Below, one piece after another: positions 5,425-14,688 of a DNA stretch of 24,118 nucleotides; within the stretch, counting starts at the first letter, position 1, and every line of letters starts with the position of its first letter. This stretch comes from a virus: positions 1 to 24,118 of IMG/VR virus record IMGVR_UViG_3300027881_000075. One strand, given 5' to 3'. The notes beneath the pieces are model-generated. The model searched no databases and was not told where the DNA came from. It worked only from the letters and a program-made list of their open reading frames with translations. The position numbers and the translations under genes are program-made.

Positions 5425-5885
5425 GCTTTTACCTCCCTTAACCCGTGTATATATTTAGTTCGCCCCGCCTCTTTGAAGGCTGTTAATTCTTCCAGGCGAA
5501 CATCCTCTTCTTCTGCTGATATCCCTACATGTACCCAACGTCCAAATTCTTGGATTACTTGATCATAGGGAAGCTCCATATCCCTTATCGTTTCAGCGAG
5601 TCTAAGTGGTGTAATAGGACGGTGAGGAATCACATCTGCCGCCATGCCATAAGGATGCGCAGAAGTGGTGGACCCACCTATGAGAGTATTAAGCTCCAAC
5701 GGACGATACCCGGAACTTATCGAAAAAGGCACACCGAGTATATCTCTTACAGGTTGAAGAATATCAACACAGAGACGCCGTAAGTTATCAATAACCTCGA
5801 TAGGTGGGTCCATGTTAATGCCGTGGCGGATCGCAGTTTGCGACACCAAGAACTCCTCAAGAGAGAAATTTTCCGTTAACTTCAT
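5421..5885 (-). CDS. Endolysin, M15-family peptidase
   Basis: A 154-aa zinc peptidase of the M15 (D-Ala-D-Ala carboxypeptidase-like) type. It would cut peptide crosslinks in peptidoglycan at lysis. Seen: SSGYRPLELN (57-66), then the zinc motif SAHPYGMAADV with His77 and Asp84, and WVHVGIS with His119 as third ligand. Glu113 in EFGRWVHV is the likely catalytic acid. There is no signal peptide, so it depends on the holin to reach the wall. Its start overlaps the spanin-candidate stop as ATGA, and its stop overlaps the FN3 start the same way. Confidence 0.9.
   Translation of the reverse strand: MKLTENFSLEEFLVSQTAIRHGINMDPPIEVIDNLRRLCVDILQPVRDILGVPFSISSGYRPLELNTLIGGSTTSAHPYGMAADVIPHRPITPLRLAETIRDMELPYDQVIQEFGRWVHVGISAEEEDVRLEELTAFKEAGRTKYIHGLREVKA
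5431..5437 (-). promoter_or_regulatory. Strong ribosome binding site for the FN3 gene
   Basis: On the - strand this reads GGGAGGT, 6 nt before the ATG at 5424. It is one of the best Shine-Dalgarno matches in the window and suggests high independent translation of the FN3 protein despite its overlap with the endolysin gene. Confidence 0.6.
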
Positions 5886-6229
5886 GATGTATTCTCTACT
5901 TGTAGAGCCGATTTTGCCTCTTCAAGAGCATCTAGCTGAATTTCCAGGTCGGCTAAATATTCAGCATCATCTTGCGTCCACCCATCATCTGTTCTTTGGC
6001 GGAATTTTAATGCAGCGATATCCTTTCTTGTAGCATTGATATCACGTTGGAGAAGAGCGACAAAAGCATTATTGATCGGCGCAACTTCAGCCTGAACCGT
6101 TTGCTTAATGTCCTCAGCCAATGACTCTGCAATCAGTGGTTTACCAACAAACCACAGAAGTGGGATAAGCGGAATCCACGTGATAGCAGCCGACATTGAT
6201 ATTGCTTTACCCTGATCTTTTACATTCAT
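5882..6229 (-). CDS. Membrane-anchored coiled-coil protein, candidate inner-membrane spanin
   Basis: A 115-aa protein with one N-terminal transmembrane helix (about residues 14-35, ITWIPLIPLLWFVG) followed by a long charged helical region with heptad-like pattern (residues about 40-110), the layout of an Rz-type inner-membrane spanin. It sits directly before the endolysin. No outer-membrane lipoprotein partner with a lipobox was found, so the spanin call is tentative and another lysis-associated membrane role is possible. ATG 6229 is preferred over 6247 because AGGGA lies 6 nt before it and it avoids overlap with the propeller gene. Confidence 0.55.
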   Translation of the reverse strand: MNVKDQGKAISMSAAITWIPLIPLLWFVGKPLIAESLAEDIKQTVQAEVAPINNAFVALLQRDINATRKDIAALKFRQRTDDGWTQDDAEYLADLEIQLDALEEAKSALQVENTS

Positions 6230-6231
6230 AA

Positions 6232-7098
6232 TTATTCCCTGAACCATACCGCTTTCATATCAAATACGCCTTGATCCCCTGCTACATAAATATCCGTATT
6301 ATCTGGTCGCACAACAATACCCCTAGTAACTGATGCATCACCAGCCGCTACTGTTGGTCCAGTTTGAAAGTTTCCTGCGGTTGTGATATCAAACGGGATA
6401 GTAAGGTCCCATGAAACAAGAAATTGACCATCCATTCCATAAATCTTGGTACCATCCGTTGAAAATGACCAAGTATGTAAATCAAGACCAGCATCAGGGT
6501 CCATGGCAAAAGATGCGCTAAACGAATTGGCAAGCGATAAGGGATCAAAAGGTACCGTACCGATATATCTAAGTATGGTAGAAAGTCCAGTAGCAGGAAC
6601 TGTAGTACCTGTCCAATGTATCCACATTGTTAGACCATCTGCACTCCAAACATGATCTTGTGGTCCACCGGGCGCTTGCGGACTGAATAGTTTATTTACA
6701 GACGGACCAAGAACTGTTAAATCATACGGGGTGGCTGATTGATCCCAAGCAATAATCCTAAATATGGTCGATGGAACTCGCGTAGCGGCGAATAACACTG
6801 TTCCACCAGTCGACCACCACATACTACGAATATTGGATATGTTCGCGGTTGTAACTCGATTTGACCAATCACCGGGTTGTATGCCCCATGCCGGTGATAC
6901 ATCAAGCTGCGCTAACTCAAAATCCAGCCCCCGAAGTGTAAAGACTCTACCCCCATCGGGTCTCCAAAAGGAATCAAATCGAAAAGGGTTATTTCCACCT
7001 TCAGGATTAGCTGAGGATACTTCATCCAAGACAAACCCAGTAGCATCGGGAGTGCCTCCTCTGGGACCTAAAGCGGGACCTCCAACAAATAAACCCAT
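6232..7098 (-). CDS. Beta-propeller virion protein
   Basis: A 288-aa protein with repeated propeller-blade motifs: WRPDGGRVFTL, WSTGGTVLFAA, WSADGLTMWI, FSTDGTKIYGM and VRPDNTDIYVA, spaced about 50-60 residues. Linkers such as SWDLTIPFDITTAG match the pattern of a repeat family common in phage tail and fibre proteins. It follows the tail fibre and an unknown protein whose opening is nearly the same (MGLLVGG against MGLFVGG). It may be a receptor-binding or fibre-tip protein. Fold call good; function inferred from place. Confidence 0.7.
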   Translation of the reverse strand: MGLFVGGPALGPRGGTPDATGFVLDEVSSANPEGGNNPFRFDSFWRPDGGRVFTLRGLDFELAQLDVSPAWGIQPGDWSNRVTTANISNIRSMWWSTGGTVLFAATRVPSTIFRIIAWDQSATPYDLTVLGPSVNKLFSPQAPGGPQDHVWSADGLTMWIHWTGTTVPATGLSTILRYIGTVPFDPLSLANSFSASFAMDPDAGLDLHTWSFSTDGTKIYGMDGQFLVSWDLTIPFDITTAGNFQTGPTVAAGDASVTRGIVVRPDNTDIYVAGDQGVFDMKAVWFRE

Positions 7099-7100
7099 AA

Positions 7101-7604
7101 TTATGTCATCGTCATTTGCATGTTAACTGTGCGATTCATAATAAGATTTGTTGATATTTCCTCTTCAATCTGTATCTTCCAGGTACCACCAATAGAACCC
7201 GGGGCAAAAAGAGTGTATGAAAATGCATCTCTTTGTGTTGGTGCTACAATACCGCCTCGCCAAACTGACCAAACACCTATAGCTAAATTAGTGGGAAAGA
7301 ATGAAGAGGTAGTAACTTGAGAACCGCCTGTTCTTTGTACACGCCATCTATGGGCAACTGGGAGAGCCGCATCAATAGTATTAAGTATCAATTCATCGGT
7401 AACATTCTCAATTGCAAAACCTTGCCTAAATAAATAGGTAGCTGTTCTTAACCAATCAGCGGCACCTAAAGCCGCCGAAAAATGGTGAAAATCAAATGAC
7501 ATAGTATGAAATATGGACCCACCCTGCGGGTTAGAAACATTTATATCCAATGGGTCACCGCCAGCGGGACCAGTAACACCAAGACCGCCAACGAGTAATC
7601 CCAT
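7101..7604 (-). CDS. Unknown 167-aa protein, tail-fibre neighbour
   Basis: I do not recognise a domain. It opens with a Gly-rich stretch (MGLLVGGLGVTGPAGG) and continues as a mostly beta-type sequence with several aromatic residues (HRWRVQR, WSVWRGG, GTWKIQIEEE). The opening resembles that of the following propeller gene, which suggests a shared attachment or assembly peptide. The start is ATG 7604, which shares a base with the tail fibre stop (TAATG). A longer reading to 7661 lies inside the fibre gene and is rejected. Probably a virion protein. Confidence 0.6.
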   Translation of the reverse strand: MGLLVGGLGVTGPAGGDPLDINVSNPQGGSIFHTMSFDFHHFSAALGAADWLRTATYLFRQGFAIENVTDELILNTIDAALPVAHRWRVQRTGGSQVTTSSFFPTNLAIGVWSVWRGGIVAPTQRDAFSYTLFAPGSIGGTWKIQIEEEISTNLIMNRTVNMQMTMT

Positions 7605-8755
7605 TATGAATAATCTTGTAAGAAACTTCCGAACCAAGTGGTGCCTCCATCCCTTGTCCAAAGATGTACGGTATCCCTTGCGTTATTAGTAACCGAGATT
7701 ACTGGCGGTGTGCCCCCGGGCCATAAGACCGATCCCGGCCAGATCGCATTGAAAGCGGGTGTACCTTGTACGAAATCAATTATAATCTCACCGTAACGGC
7801 CAATAGCTGGTGGATTTGATAATACAACCGTGAAATCGGCAGTTGCACCAACATCGTCAATATCGATAACACAGGCATTGGCCGATTCTAGATCAACAGT
7901 TACCGAATTCGCGATAATTGAGAATTGCACTACCGCTATAGAGTAATCAAGGATGTGTGGTCGTACAATAGTAATATCATTCCAATTCCAAACTGGGCCT
8001 AGGTATTCAACCCCAGTCATTCCACCAGTACCTACAAATGTAGTAACACCAGCAAAAGTAGAGAATGAGAAGGCATCAATACCATCACTTGAGAGAATTC
8101 CAGAGTCTGTAACTATTGTACCTGCAGCGCTGATTTTTGCTATAGACTGTTCAACCCAACCACCGGCACCATCACCACGCAATGTAGAATTTAATACTGA
8201 ACTCGCAGGTAAAAGACCCCCAGAACCAAATGATAAAGTACCTGCCCCATCGGTAACAATAGCATCGCCCGGGGTACCATCCGCTAAGGGTAAGATATAG
8301 TTAATAAACTCGTCCCAATCAAGACCAACATTATCCCAACGTAGGATACTTCCTTCTATTGTACCAACCGGTAGAGTAGTGGGACTTATGGCATTGATCT
8401 GATCTTGCAAATCAGCGGCTACCTGCAGAAGGTCCTGGACCTCCATTGTTAGCTTATCTAACGCATCCTCATGTGACTCAGAGTCGAAAGGATCATACCT
8501 TGTATAGTCCAGATTCTGAACCTGTGGGGTATCCCGTTGAATCCTGATATCCTGTAAATCCGGTGGAGCAACACTATAATCCACTGTGCCGCCCGGAGTT
8601 GTATCTTGATCCGCGTTAAGGGTTACCCCGATTATGTCAGTTGTGAATGAGACATTAACCCAAGAAACATCATCCGCTCTGAATACAAAGGCAAAGGACG
8701 TTTGAGCGCCGTTACCAATATAGTCAACAAAATTTGGTACATTTTGAACTGTCAT
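7604..8755 (-). CDS. Tail fibre protein with T7-type N-terminus
   Basis: A 383-aa fibre. Residues 1-120 follow the pattern of the T7 gp17-like N-terminal attachment domain (VPNFVDYIGNGAQTSFAF, then IRIQRDTP, then YDPFDSESHEDALDKLTMEVQDL leading into a coiled coil). The middle is repetitive, beta-rich stalk. The C-terminal 80 residues (FVQGTPAFNAIWPGSVLWPG, VHLWTRDGGTTWFGS) match a tip region seen in many phage fibres. It would bind the host surface, attached to the short tail. The ATG overlaps the giant gene's stop as ATGA, with GAGG about 7 nt upstream. Confidence 0.85.
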   Translation of the reverse strand: MTVQNVPNFVDYIGNGAQTSFAFVFRADDVSWVNVSFTTDIIGVTLNADQDTTPGGTVDYSVAPPDLQDIRIQRDTPQVQNLDYTRYDPFDSESHEDALDKLTMEVQDLLQVAADLQDQINAISPTTLPVGTIEGSILRWDNVGLDWDEFINYILPLADGTPGDAIVTDGAGTLSFGSGGLLPASSVLNSTLRGDGAGGWVEQSIAKISAAGTIVTDSGILSSDGIDAFSFSTFAGVTTFVGTGGMTGVEYLGPVWNWNDITIVRPHILDYSIAVVQFSIIANSVTVDLESANACVIDIDDVGATADFTVVLSNPPAIGRYGEIIIDFVQGTPAFNAIWPGSVLWPGGTPPVISVTNNARDTVHLWTRDGGTTWFGSFLQDYS

Positions 8756-11700
8756 TCTTCCGTCCTCGGTTTAAAGAACTCCGGCCCTTCTTTACGGTGT
8801 TCTATTTCATACTGTGGAAATTCCTCTATATCCAGCGGAACATCCGTTCCCCGTACTGCTCTGCGAAGCCTTATGTATTCCCGTACACTAACCGGATGAT
8901 CGATAAGAATTAAATCACCATTACCTCTACGAAATTGTGCTTTATCCCCACTATGTCTAATCAACCAAGCAAGCATCTGGTCCCGGCCATTGGCGCTGCC
9001 TATCCCTAAAACTCTGCGTAATGCATCTTCCCCATCTGAACCGGGACCTATATTCCCTTTCTCTACCAAACGTTTCCAGGCTTGGGTCTTCATCAGAGTG
9101 TTTACCGCTCTGTATCTGGCTTTACCCACTATCTCCAAATACTTATCGTATACAAACCCAGCACCACCATCCATGGCAAATAAGTTAATAGCATTACCCC
9201 GTCCTTTAGGCCATTCTATGGTTTTATTGGGTATATTCGGTGGGATACGCGCATAGGCAATTGCCATACTCGCTGGGTCAGAATCTTCTGGATCACGAAT
9301 CTTAAACGGGACCAACCCACGCACGTAAGCATTACCGTATCTATCAATTGTGTCCCCTTTCCAATCTCTGGCAGAAGGTAATTCATCAGAATGCCAGGGT
9401 GAAGCATTCTTCATTTGCTTAACCACCTGATCTATCAAATTCGTACTAGCAGCGGTCCTTACCTCTGGGTCTGTTACTGCTCTAATATCGCGCGCTAAAT
9501 TAGGCACCACGATCGAGTTAATAAGACTAGCGGTAACTGATCTTGCCCGAGCTTCTTCTTTAGACTGAATGGCTGTAATAACGTCGGATGCAGTAGATAA
9601 ATAAGATTCATCTACAATCATATCTGCTGTGTACAGCAATCCAGCGGTGAGCCACTCCATTGCGGGTTTATTCTGTTGCTGAGTCATGGCATAGTAATCA
9701 AAAACTGAAGCTATAGATACTAGAGATTGACCCCCTGGATCGGCCCGAGAAATATCATAATATTTGCCATGTATCCTGATTGAATTTGCTTGCCATCCAC
9801 CAGCTTCCCATGCCTTCCGTTCTTCCCAATTACTCGGACCAGTACCAGTAATATCGCCATTTTGATACATTTCATAGACTGTCAACCATAACCCAGCGGC
9901 TACAGTCAATCTTGCTATAGCTTCTTGGCTCTCTTGTGCTGAGCCTTTCATAATTTGTCTGTAAGTGGTGGGTAATGAGACGAATTGATTAACGCCTATC
10001 ATTTCCATCGAATAACTTAAAAGGTTAGCTGGGGTACGGACAAATGGCACTATCATATTAACTATGATACTTCTATTTTGTGCCGCAGCAGCGCCCCGGG
10101 CTAAAGCTGCAAATACCCCACCATATACACTTGGATCATTAGTATAGGTTTGTTTAGCGGCGTATTCTTTTGCTTCCCGCATCATCGGAGCTTCTGGATC
10201 ATCAACATATTTACGATACCGTGTCTGAAAGTCCATCCCATGATGTACTTCATCTACCCGTGCTTTCATGCTTGATAATTCATGAATCTTGGACATATAA
10301 TACTGATTCTTGAAGAAAGCATCACCAGCCTCAAGTAACCGAACCGGAGTAGTACCTATTTTAGCAAATGCGCCATCTGGTACATCAATAACGTTATACC
10401 GTAAACCTAGCTCGTTCCAAACTTTACCTTCACCGATATCTCGGCCTAGGGCAATCTCCTTAGCTAAAGCAAGACTATCCCGGGCTGAAGCATAATGACT
10501 TCTTAATCCAGCCCACTGTTGATGAAAGGTTATTCTATCTGCTGGATCGGGTATAAATCTAGGATCAATTACCCCCATTGCTATTTGCGAGGCATGCATT
10601 GAATTATTAATTATCATCTTGACAGGGTTTACTAAAAGATGTTGATATGACCCTGAAGCAGAGTTACCCAAGAAATTAAAGAAGTGAGTCCGCCAGCTAG
10701 ATAACATCATATTATATCTAACAATCAGGAAAGCCGATGCGACTTGATTGCCCCATATATTATCAGATATCTTTGTGGCTTCTCCTATCTTAGTTCGTCC
10801 AGGCTTTATGATATCCTTATCTGCAAGATCAGCGAACATGGTAATAGCTCTTTCCGTGTTGGTTCTACCACCACTAATGCTAATCGCATCCATTAATCCT
10901 TGAGAAAACTCATAAACCTCATTAGTCGGTCGAGTCTTAAGAATTTGAAGTTGCCTACCGGCGTTACCAACTGTAGCAAAGAATAAATCTCTGGTAGCTA
11001 CGAATGTAGTGTGGGCTTCATTAAACATGGCCATTTGTTCATCCGTTAACCTACCATTATTTTTCAAATCTCTCCTCAATACACGGCCAAGTTCCAACAT
11101 ACCATGGGCCATGGAATTATACGTATCCCGTAAATATAGAAGTTCAGCTGGGGTCCAGTACGTGGCAAGTTTCTTCTGTTCAATTTTAATCCCCATTTCA
11201 CGTAGTTCTTTTACAATTGTTAGTTGCTCTTCGGTAGTTATTTTAACTCCCTGTAACTTACCAGATACCACGTCTTCATTCATAGCTATGATTTTAGCCG
11301 CATTCGTGGAAAATGGCGCTAATTCCATTGGACCAGCCATTTCAGGCTTAGGACGAGATTCTAGAACTTCAAACTGGTTACGACGTCGATTGACCTCCTC
11401 ACCGGTTAATTTATTTCTTAAGTGGTACCAACCATTCTTGGTTCGACCCACCACTTCAAATTCGGCACCGGTTGCATCACGAACAAAACTACCGGGTAGT
11501 GAAGCGGACTTTCCGACCACTTCCTCTTTTACTGTTGCCTCTATCTCTGCAATACGCCTAGCTAACTCCTTTGATTCGGCCATAGGTAATCTAGCTGGCT
11601 GAACCTCGTCAGCCATCATTGCACCGAATCTGCCTATATCTACAGGATCACCGCTAATGACAATAACACCTGTGGCACTGGGAGTATCTACTCCCGATGG

Positions 11701-14688
11701 GTTAAAGGTCCCTCGATGTTCAGTATGGCTGGTTGATGGAAATTCACCACGTCTGCTAGCTTCTCGCCATGCCTTATCCGCTGCTTGTAGGTCTTTACCC
11801 CGATATACTTCGCCAGCTTCACCTTTAACAACAAGCTCGCCTGGATATTTAGCTACCCATGACCGTAAAGCCCTAGTCATATCGGGTTCGTCCATGTCCC
11901 AAATTCTACCTAATTCCTTCTGCGCTGGGGTTAATGACGGATCATCCAGATAGGTAATACCAAGATTTTCTCCCCCATCTTCCCTAGATGGAACTTCATC
12001 AGGTAGAGCGGTTGGTTCCGCTTTTACACCGGTTTCTTTAGCAACTCTTTCAATTCTTTCAGCGGTTGCAGGGGACATATCTGTAGCATCAAATAATATG
12101 TCACCTTCCTCACCCATCGCAACCTTGAATCCGGCACGTTCAAGCTTGTCCACCACGTTTATTGGGTCGATTTCCAGTTTAGCTATATCTTCGTCTGACA
12201 ACCCACGGGCTAACCCTTCTTCGACCGTAAATGGCTTTCCACCCCTACGACCTGGAAGTATTGTTTCACCCTCAGCAGGGACCAGACGTTCCGGATGATC
12301 CGTTGCTACATCCTTAATTATCTGTTCAAAGGGCTTTTCAGCCCCTATTTCCGTTTCATAGATTTTATTGAACCTAACTCGATCCACTTCGTTGCTGAAT
12401 TGTAATGTTAATGTTTCAGCCGGTATTGGGAAATCTCGTTCCTTGGTCCCCCGAACTACCTCTACGTTAATATTGTTCTCTGCCGCAAGCTCTTTAATTT
12501 GTCTTTCGGCAGCGAAACTGTCCTCAATTGCCGCTCCAACTTTCCCGGCACTGAAAGTCCATGTGGATGAATTACCTTCATGTGTAATTTCTGCCCCGCC
12601 GATCAACTGCTCTGGTAGAGCATCTTCAATTTCTAGGAATCGTCGTATTTGTTCTGCCGTACCCCGTACTTTAATAGGCCCTGGGGCATTAACATCGAAT
12701 TTAACAGTTGCGCCCGTTTCAGCCCCAATACGCTTGAAAACTTCAACAGCCGCTGGCCCTGTATCAAAGCCATACTGCCATGTGTTAATATCCACACCGC
12801 CCTCGACCACCTGGATTTCCTTATCGGAGAAAGGTGCATTTGGCTCAGTACCGGCTCTTTCACGATTCCATTTATCAACGAAATCTAAAATTTCCGTCTC
12901 TGCGCTTCCAGCTTTTCTAGTAGGAAGTATACTGGGTGGTGCATCAGCGGCAGGTATACTTGGATATTCTCTAAGTTCCCATTCCTCGTGGATCATTTCA
13001 GCGATTGTTGCATCCGTGCCATATTCATCTTTAAAGCCTTTCTTGGGCCTCATTTTTATTACAGCTTTATCTTGCTCAAATGTTACGAATAGATCAACAT
13101 CCTTCTTAAATAAGTCCACCATTTCATCGAAAAATTTGTATATGCTATCTGTTACATCGTCATTAGCTAATACATCATATTCAATATCAACTTGGCCTGC
13201 TTCCGGGGCATTGTCTATAATTTTAGCTTGCGGTGTAGCTCCAATTCCTTTGTCATGGAAAATTCTAATCCTATCAGCTAAAATATCCTGGTCAATAGAA
13301 CCATCCACTTTACGAGGTATCTCATGACCTTCGTTTATGAACTCAAGAATCATTTCCGCGTCGGTGGCTCGTCGACCTTGTGCGGCTTCTTTTGCAATTT
13401 GATCTTCAAGAGCTATCGCTATTTGATCCGCAGCCCGACCTTCTGCGGCTCGCTCTTCTGAGACTAACCTGCCCCCGAGCGCGTCAGCTAACATCTTTTC
13501 AGCTTCTTTCGCAACTTTGTCCATGCGACGACCAACTAAATGACCAGCCCCACCACCTATAGCGATTCCTAATAATCCCCCTGCACCAGTAGCTAAACCA
13601 GCTTCGCCCCAATCTATACCTTCTCGGGCACCAGCTTGTTTCTCAATAGCTTGAACAGTTAAATTAAACCCACCAGCGAGTGATGCACCTTCCACCATAC
13701 CGGCTGTTCCGCCTATGATCGCTAGTTGAGTAGACTTTTTAAGTTGAGCTTTAGCTAATTGTTTAGCTGCTCCCCGGGCCGCAAGAGTACCAACACCAAG
13801 CCCACTATAAGTAGTTGGATCAGAAGCAAGATTAAGTACCGCCATACCGAATTCTGCGGCTCCGCCATCTGAATGATCATACATATTAAGAAGATTCAGA
13901 AAATTTAGTGCAAACTCTGGATCCCCAGAAGTCATAACCTTATGACCGAGACTCAACATCGCCGCTAAATTCCAATTAAATGAGCCAAATTGACGTCTTG
14001 CCCATTGACCAATTTCATTATCACGGCTCTGTCGCCCTGTGGGTGCAAACCAACCCGGCTCGTATTCACCCCGTTGTTCTCGGTATCTACGTACGTATTC
14101 TGCTCGATCCTCAACTAGCGCAGGCGAAGGACCTCCAGGAATAAGGTCTGGAGACCCCATATACTTATGAAATTTCTTAGCCTCTTCAATCCACTCTTTC
14201 GAGTAGGTCATTGTATCCGTTGATGGTGGCTCGTAATTCAGTGCCTCAGCTTCTGGCGGTGGCTCCCATAAACCCTCTGGTTTAGTGGGTACACCTTCCC
14301 CTTTGAGAATCAAATCAGATAGGGTTACTTCCCCAGTCTCAGGGTCTACGTCTGTCTCCCGTACCGGGGTACCGCCGACTGGCAGTTCCGAGGTATCCCC
14401 GGGCGCATCGGTACCGGGTCCCTCGGCATCGGTACCCGGTATCGGTGTGGGGGTGGCGGGTCCGTCGTCCGTCCCGCCCGTGGACACGGAGACACGCCCA
14501 TCAAGAGCGGCATTCTCAACATTTTGAGCTTCCAGGAATAGGTTAAAAGCCTCTGCGCTAGTTATACTTCGTGCATTGGGTAAGGATTCACGCCACAAAT
14601 CATATTGGTCCGCAAGACCCAACCCCTCGAGCCTTTTACGCCGAATCGCTTCAGCTTCTTGTGCTACATCATATTCTGTGGCGCTCAT
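8752..14688 (-). CDS. Giant internal virion (ejection) protein, 1978 aa
   Basis: It holds the T7 gp16 position: after gp14- and gp15-like genes and before the fibre. Parts seen: an N-terminal region with a Pro/Gly/Asp/Thr linker (about residues 65-115); a Gly/Ala-rich hydrophobic region able to enter membranes (about 275-395, including IIGGTAGMVEGASLAGG and AGGLLGIAIGGGAGHLVG); a long middle of alpha/beta modules (about 480-950); an SH3-like patch (about 1058-1113, SFVRDATGAEFEVVG); and an 840-residue helical C-terminal part (WRTHFFNFLGNSAS, FVRTPANLLSYSMEM) like the ends of large podoviral internal proteins. No lytic transglycosylase motif is visible, unlike T7 gp16. It probably helps form the DNA-ejection conduit. 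ATGA overlaps occur at both ends. Confidence 0.75.
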   Translation of the reverse strand: MSATEYDVAQEAEAIRRKRLEGLGLADQYDLWRESLPNARSITSAEAFNLFLEAQNVENAALDGRVSVSTGGTDDGPATPTPIPGTDAEGPGTDAPGDTSELPVGGTPVRETDVDPETGEVTLSDLILKGEGVPTKPEGLWEPPPEAEALNYEPPSTDTMTYSKEWIEEAKKFHKYMGSPDLIPGGPSPALVEDRAEYVRRYREQRGEYEPGWFAPTGRQSRDNEIGQWARRQFGSFNWNLAAMLSLGHKVMTSGDPEFALNFLNLLNMYDHSDGGAAEFGMAVLNLASDPTTYSGLGVGTLAARGAAKQLAKAQLKKSTQLAIIGGTAGMVEGASLAGGFNLTVQAIEKQAGAREGIDWGEAGLATGAGGLLGIAIGGGAGHLVGRRMDKVAKEAEKMLADALGGRLVSEERAAEGRAADQIAIALEDQIAKEAAQGRRATDAEMILEFINEGHEIPRKVDGSIDQDILADRIRIFHDKGIGATPQAKIIDNAPEAGQVDIEYDVLANDDVTDSIYKFFDEMVDLFKKDVDLFVTFEQDKAVIKMRPKKGFKDEYGTDATIAEMIHEEWELREYPSIPAADAPPSILPTRKAGSAETEILDFVDKWNRERAGTEPNAPFSDKEIQVVEGGVDINTWQYGFDTGPAAVEVFKRIGAETGATVKFDVNAPGPIKVRGTAEQIRRFLEIEDALPEQLIGGAEITHEGNSSTWTFSAGKVGAAIEDSFAAERQIKELAAENNINVEVVRGTKERDFPIPAETLTLQFSNEVDRVRFNKIYETEIGAEKPFEQIIKDVATDHPERLVPAEGETILPGRRGGKPFTVEEGLARGLSDEDIAKLEIDPINVVDKLERAGFKVAMGEEGDILFDATDMSPATAERIERVAKETGVKAEPTALPDEVPSREDGGENLGITYLDDPSLTPAQKELGRIWDMDEPDMTRALRSWVAKYPGELVVKGEAGEVYRGKDLQAADKAWREASRRGEFPSTSHTEHRGTFNPSGVDTPSATGVIVISGDPVDIGRFGAMMADEVQPARLPMAESKELARRIAEIEATVKEEVVGKSASLPGSFVRDATGAEFEVVGRTKNGWYHLRNKLTGEEVNRRRNQFEVLESRPKPEMAGPMELAPFSTNAAKIIAMNEDVVSGKLQGVKITTEEQLTIVKELREMGIKIEQKKLATYWTPAELLYLRDTYNSMAHGMLELGRVLRRDLKNNGRLTDEQMAMFNEAHTTFVATRDLFFATVGNAGRQLQILKTRPTNEVYEFSQGLMDAISISGGRTNTERAITMFADLADKDIIKPGRTKIGEATKISDNIWGNQVASAFLIVRYNMMLSSWRTHFFNFLGNSASGSYQHLLVNPVKMIINNSMHASQIAMGVIDPRFIPDPADRITFHQQWAGLRSHYASARDSLALAKEIALGRDIGEGKVWNELGLRYNVIDVPDGAFAKIGTTPVRLLEAGDAFFKNQYYMSKIHELSSMKARVDEVHHGMDFQTRYRKYVDDPEAPMMREAKEYAAKQTYTNDPSVYGGVFAALARGAAAAQNRSIIVNMIVPFVRTPANLLSYSMEMIGVNQFVSLPTTYRQIMKGSAQESQEAIARLTVAAGLWLTVYEMYQNGDITGTGPSNWEERKAWEAGGWQANSIRIHGKYYDISRADPGGQSLVSIASVFDYYAMTQQQNKPAMEWLTAGLLYTADMIVDESYLSTASDVITAIQSKEEARARSVTASLINSIVVPNLARDIRAVTDPEVRTAASTNLIDQVVKQMKNASPWHSDELPSARDWKGDTIDRYGNAYVRGLVPFKIRDPEDSDPASMAIAYARIPPNIPNKTIEWPKGRGNAINLFAMDGGAGFVYDKYLEIVGKARYRAVNTLMKTQAWKRLVEKGNIGPGSDGEDALRRVLGIGSANGRDQMLAWLIRHSGDKAQFRRGNGDLILIDHPVSVREYIRLRRAVRGTDVPLDIEEFPQYEIEHRKEGPEFFKPRTEE

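Noticed and set aside
7605-7661. N-terminal extension of the 167-aa gene to 7661
   Set aside because: It lies inside the tail fibre gene; ATG 7604 has a TAATG junction and a Gly-rich opening like its neighbour.
12368-13327. Long + strand ORF of 319 aa opposite the giant gene
   Set aside because: It is an antisense shadow: Ser/Ile-rich sequence with no domain, opposite a clearly coding frame. The 197-aa ORF at 11009-11602 is rejected for the same reason.
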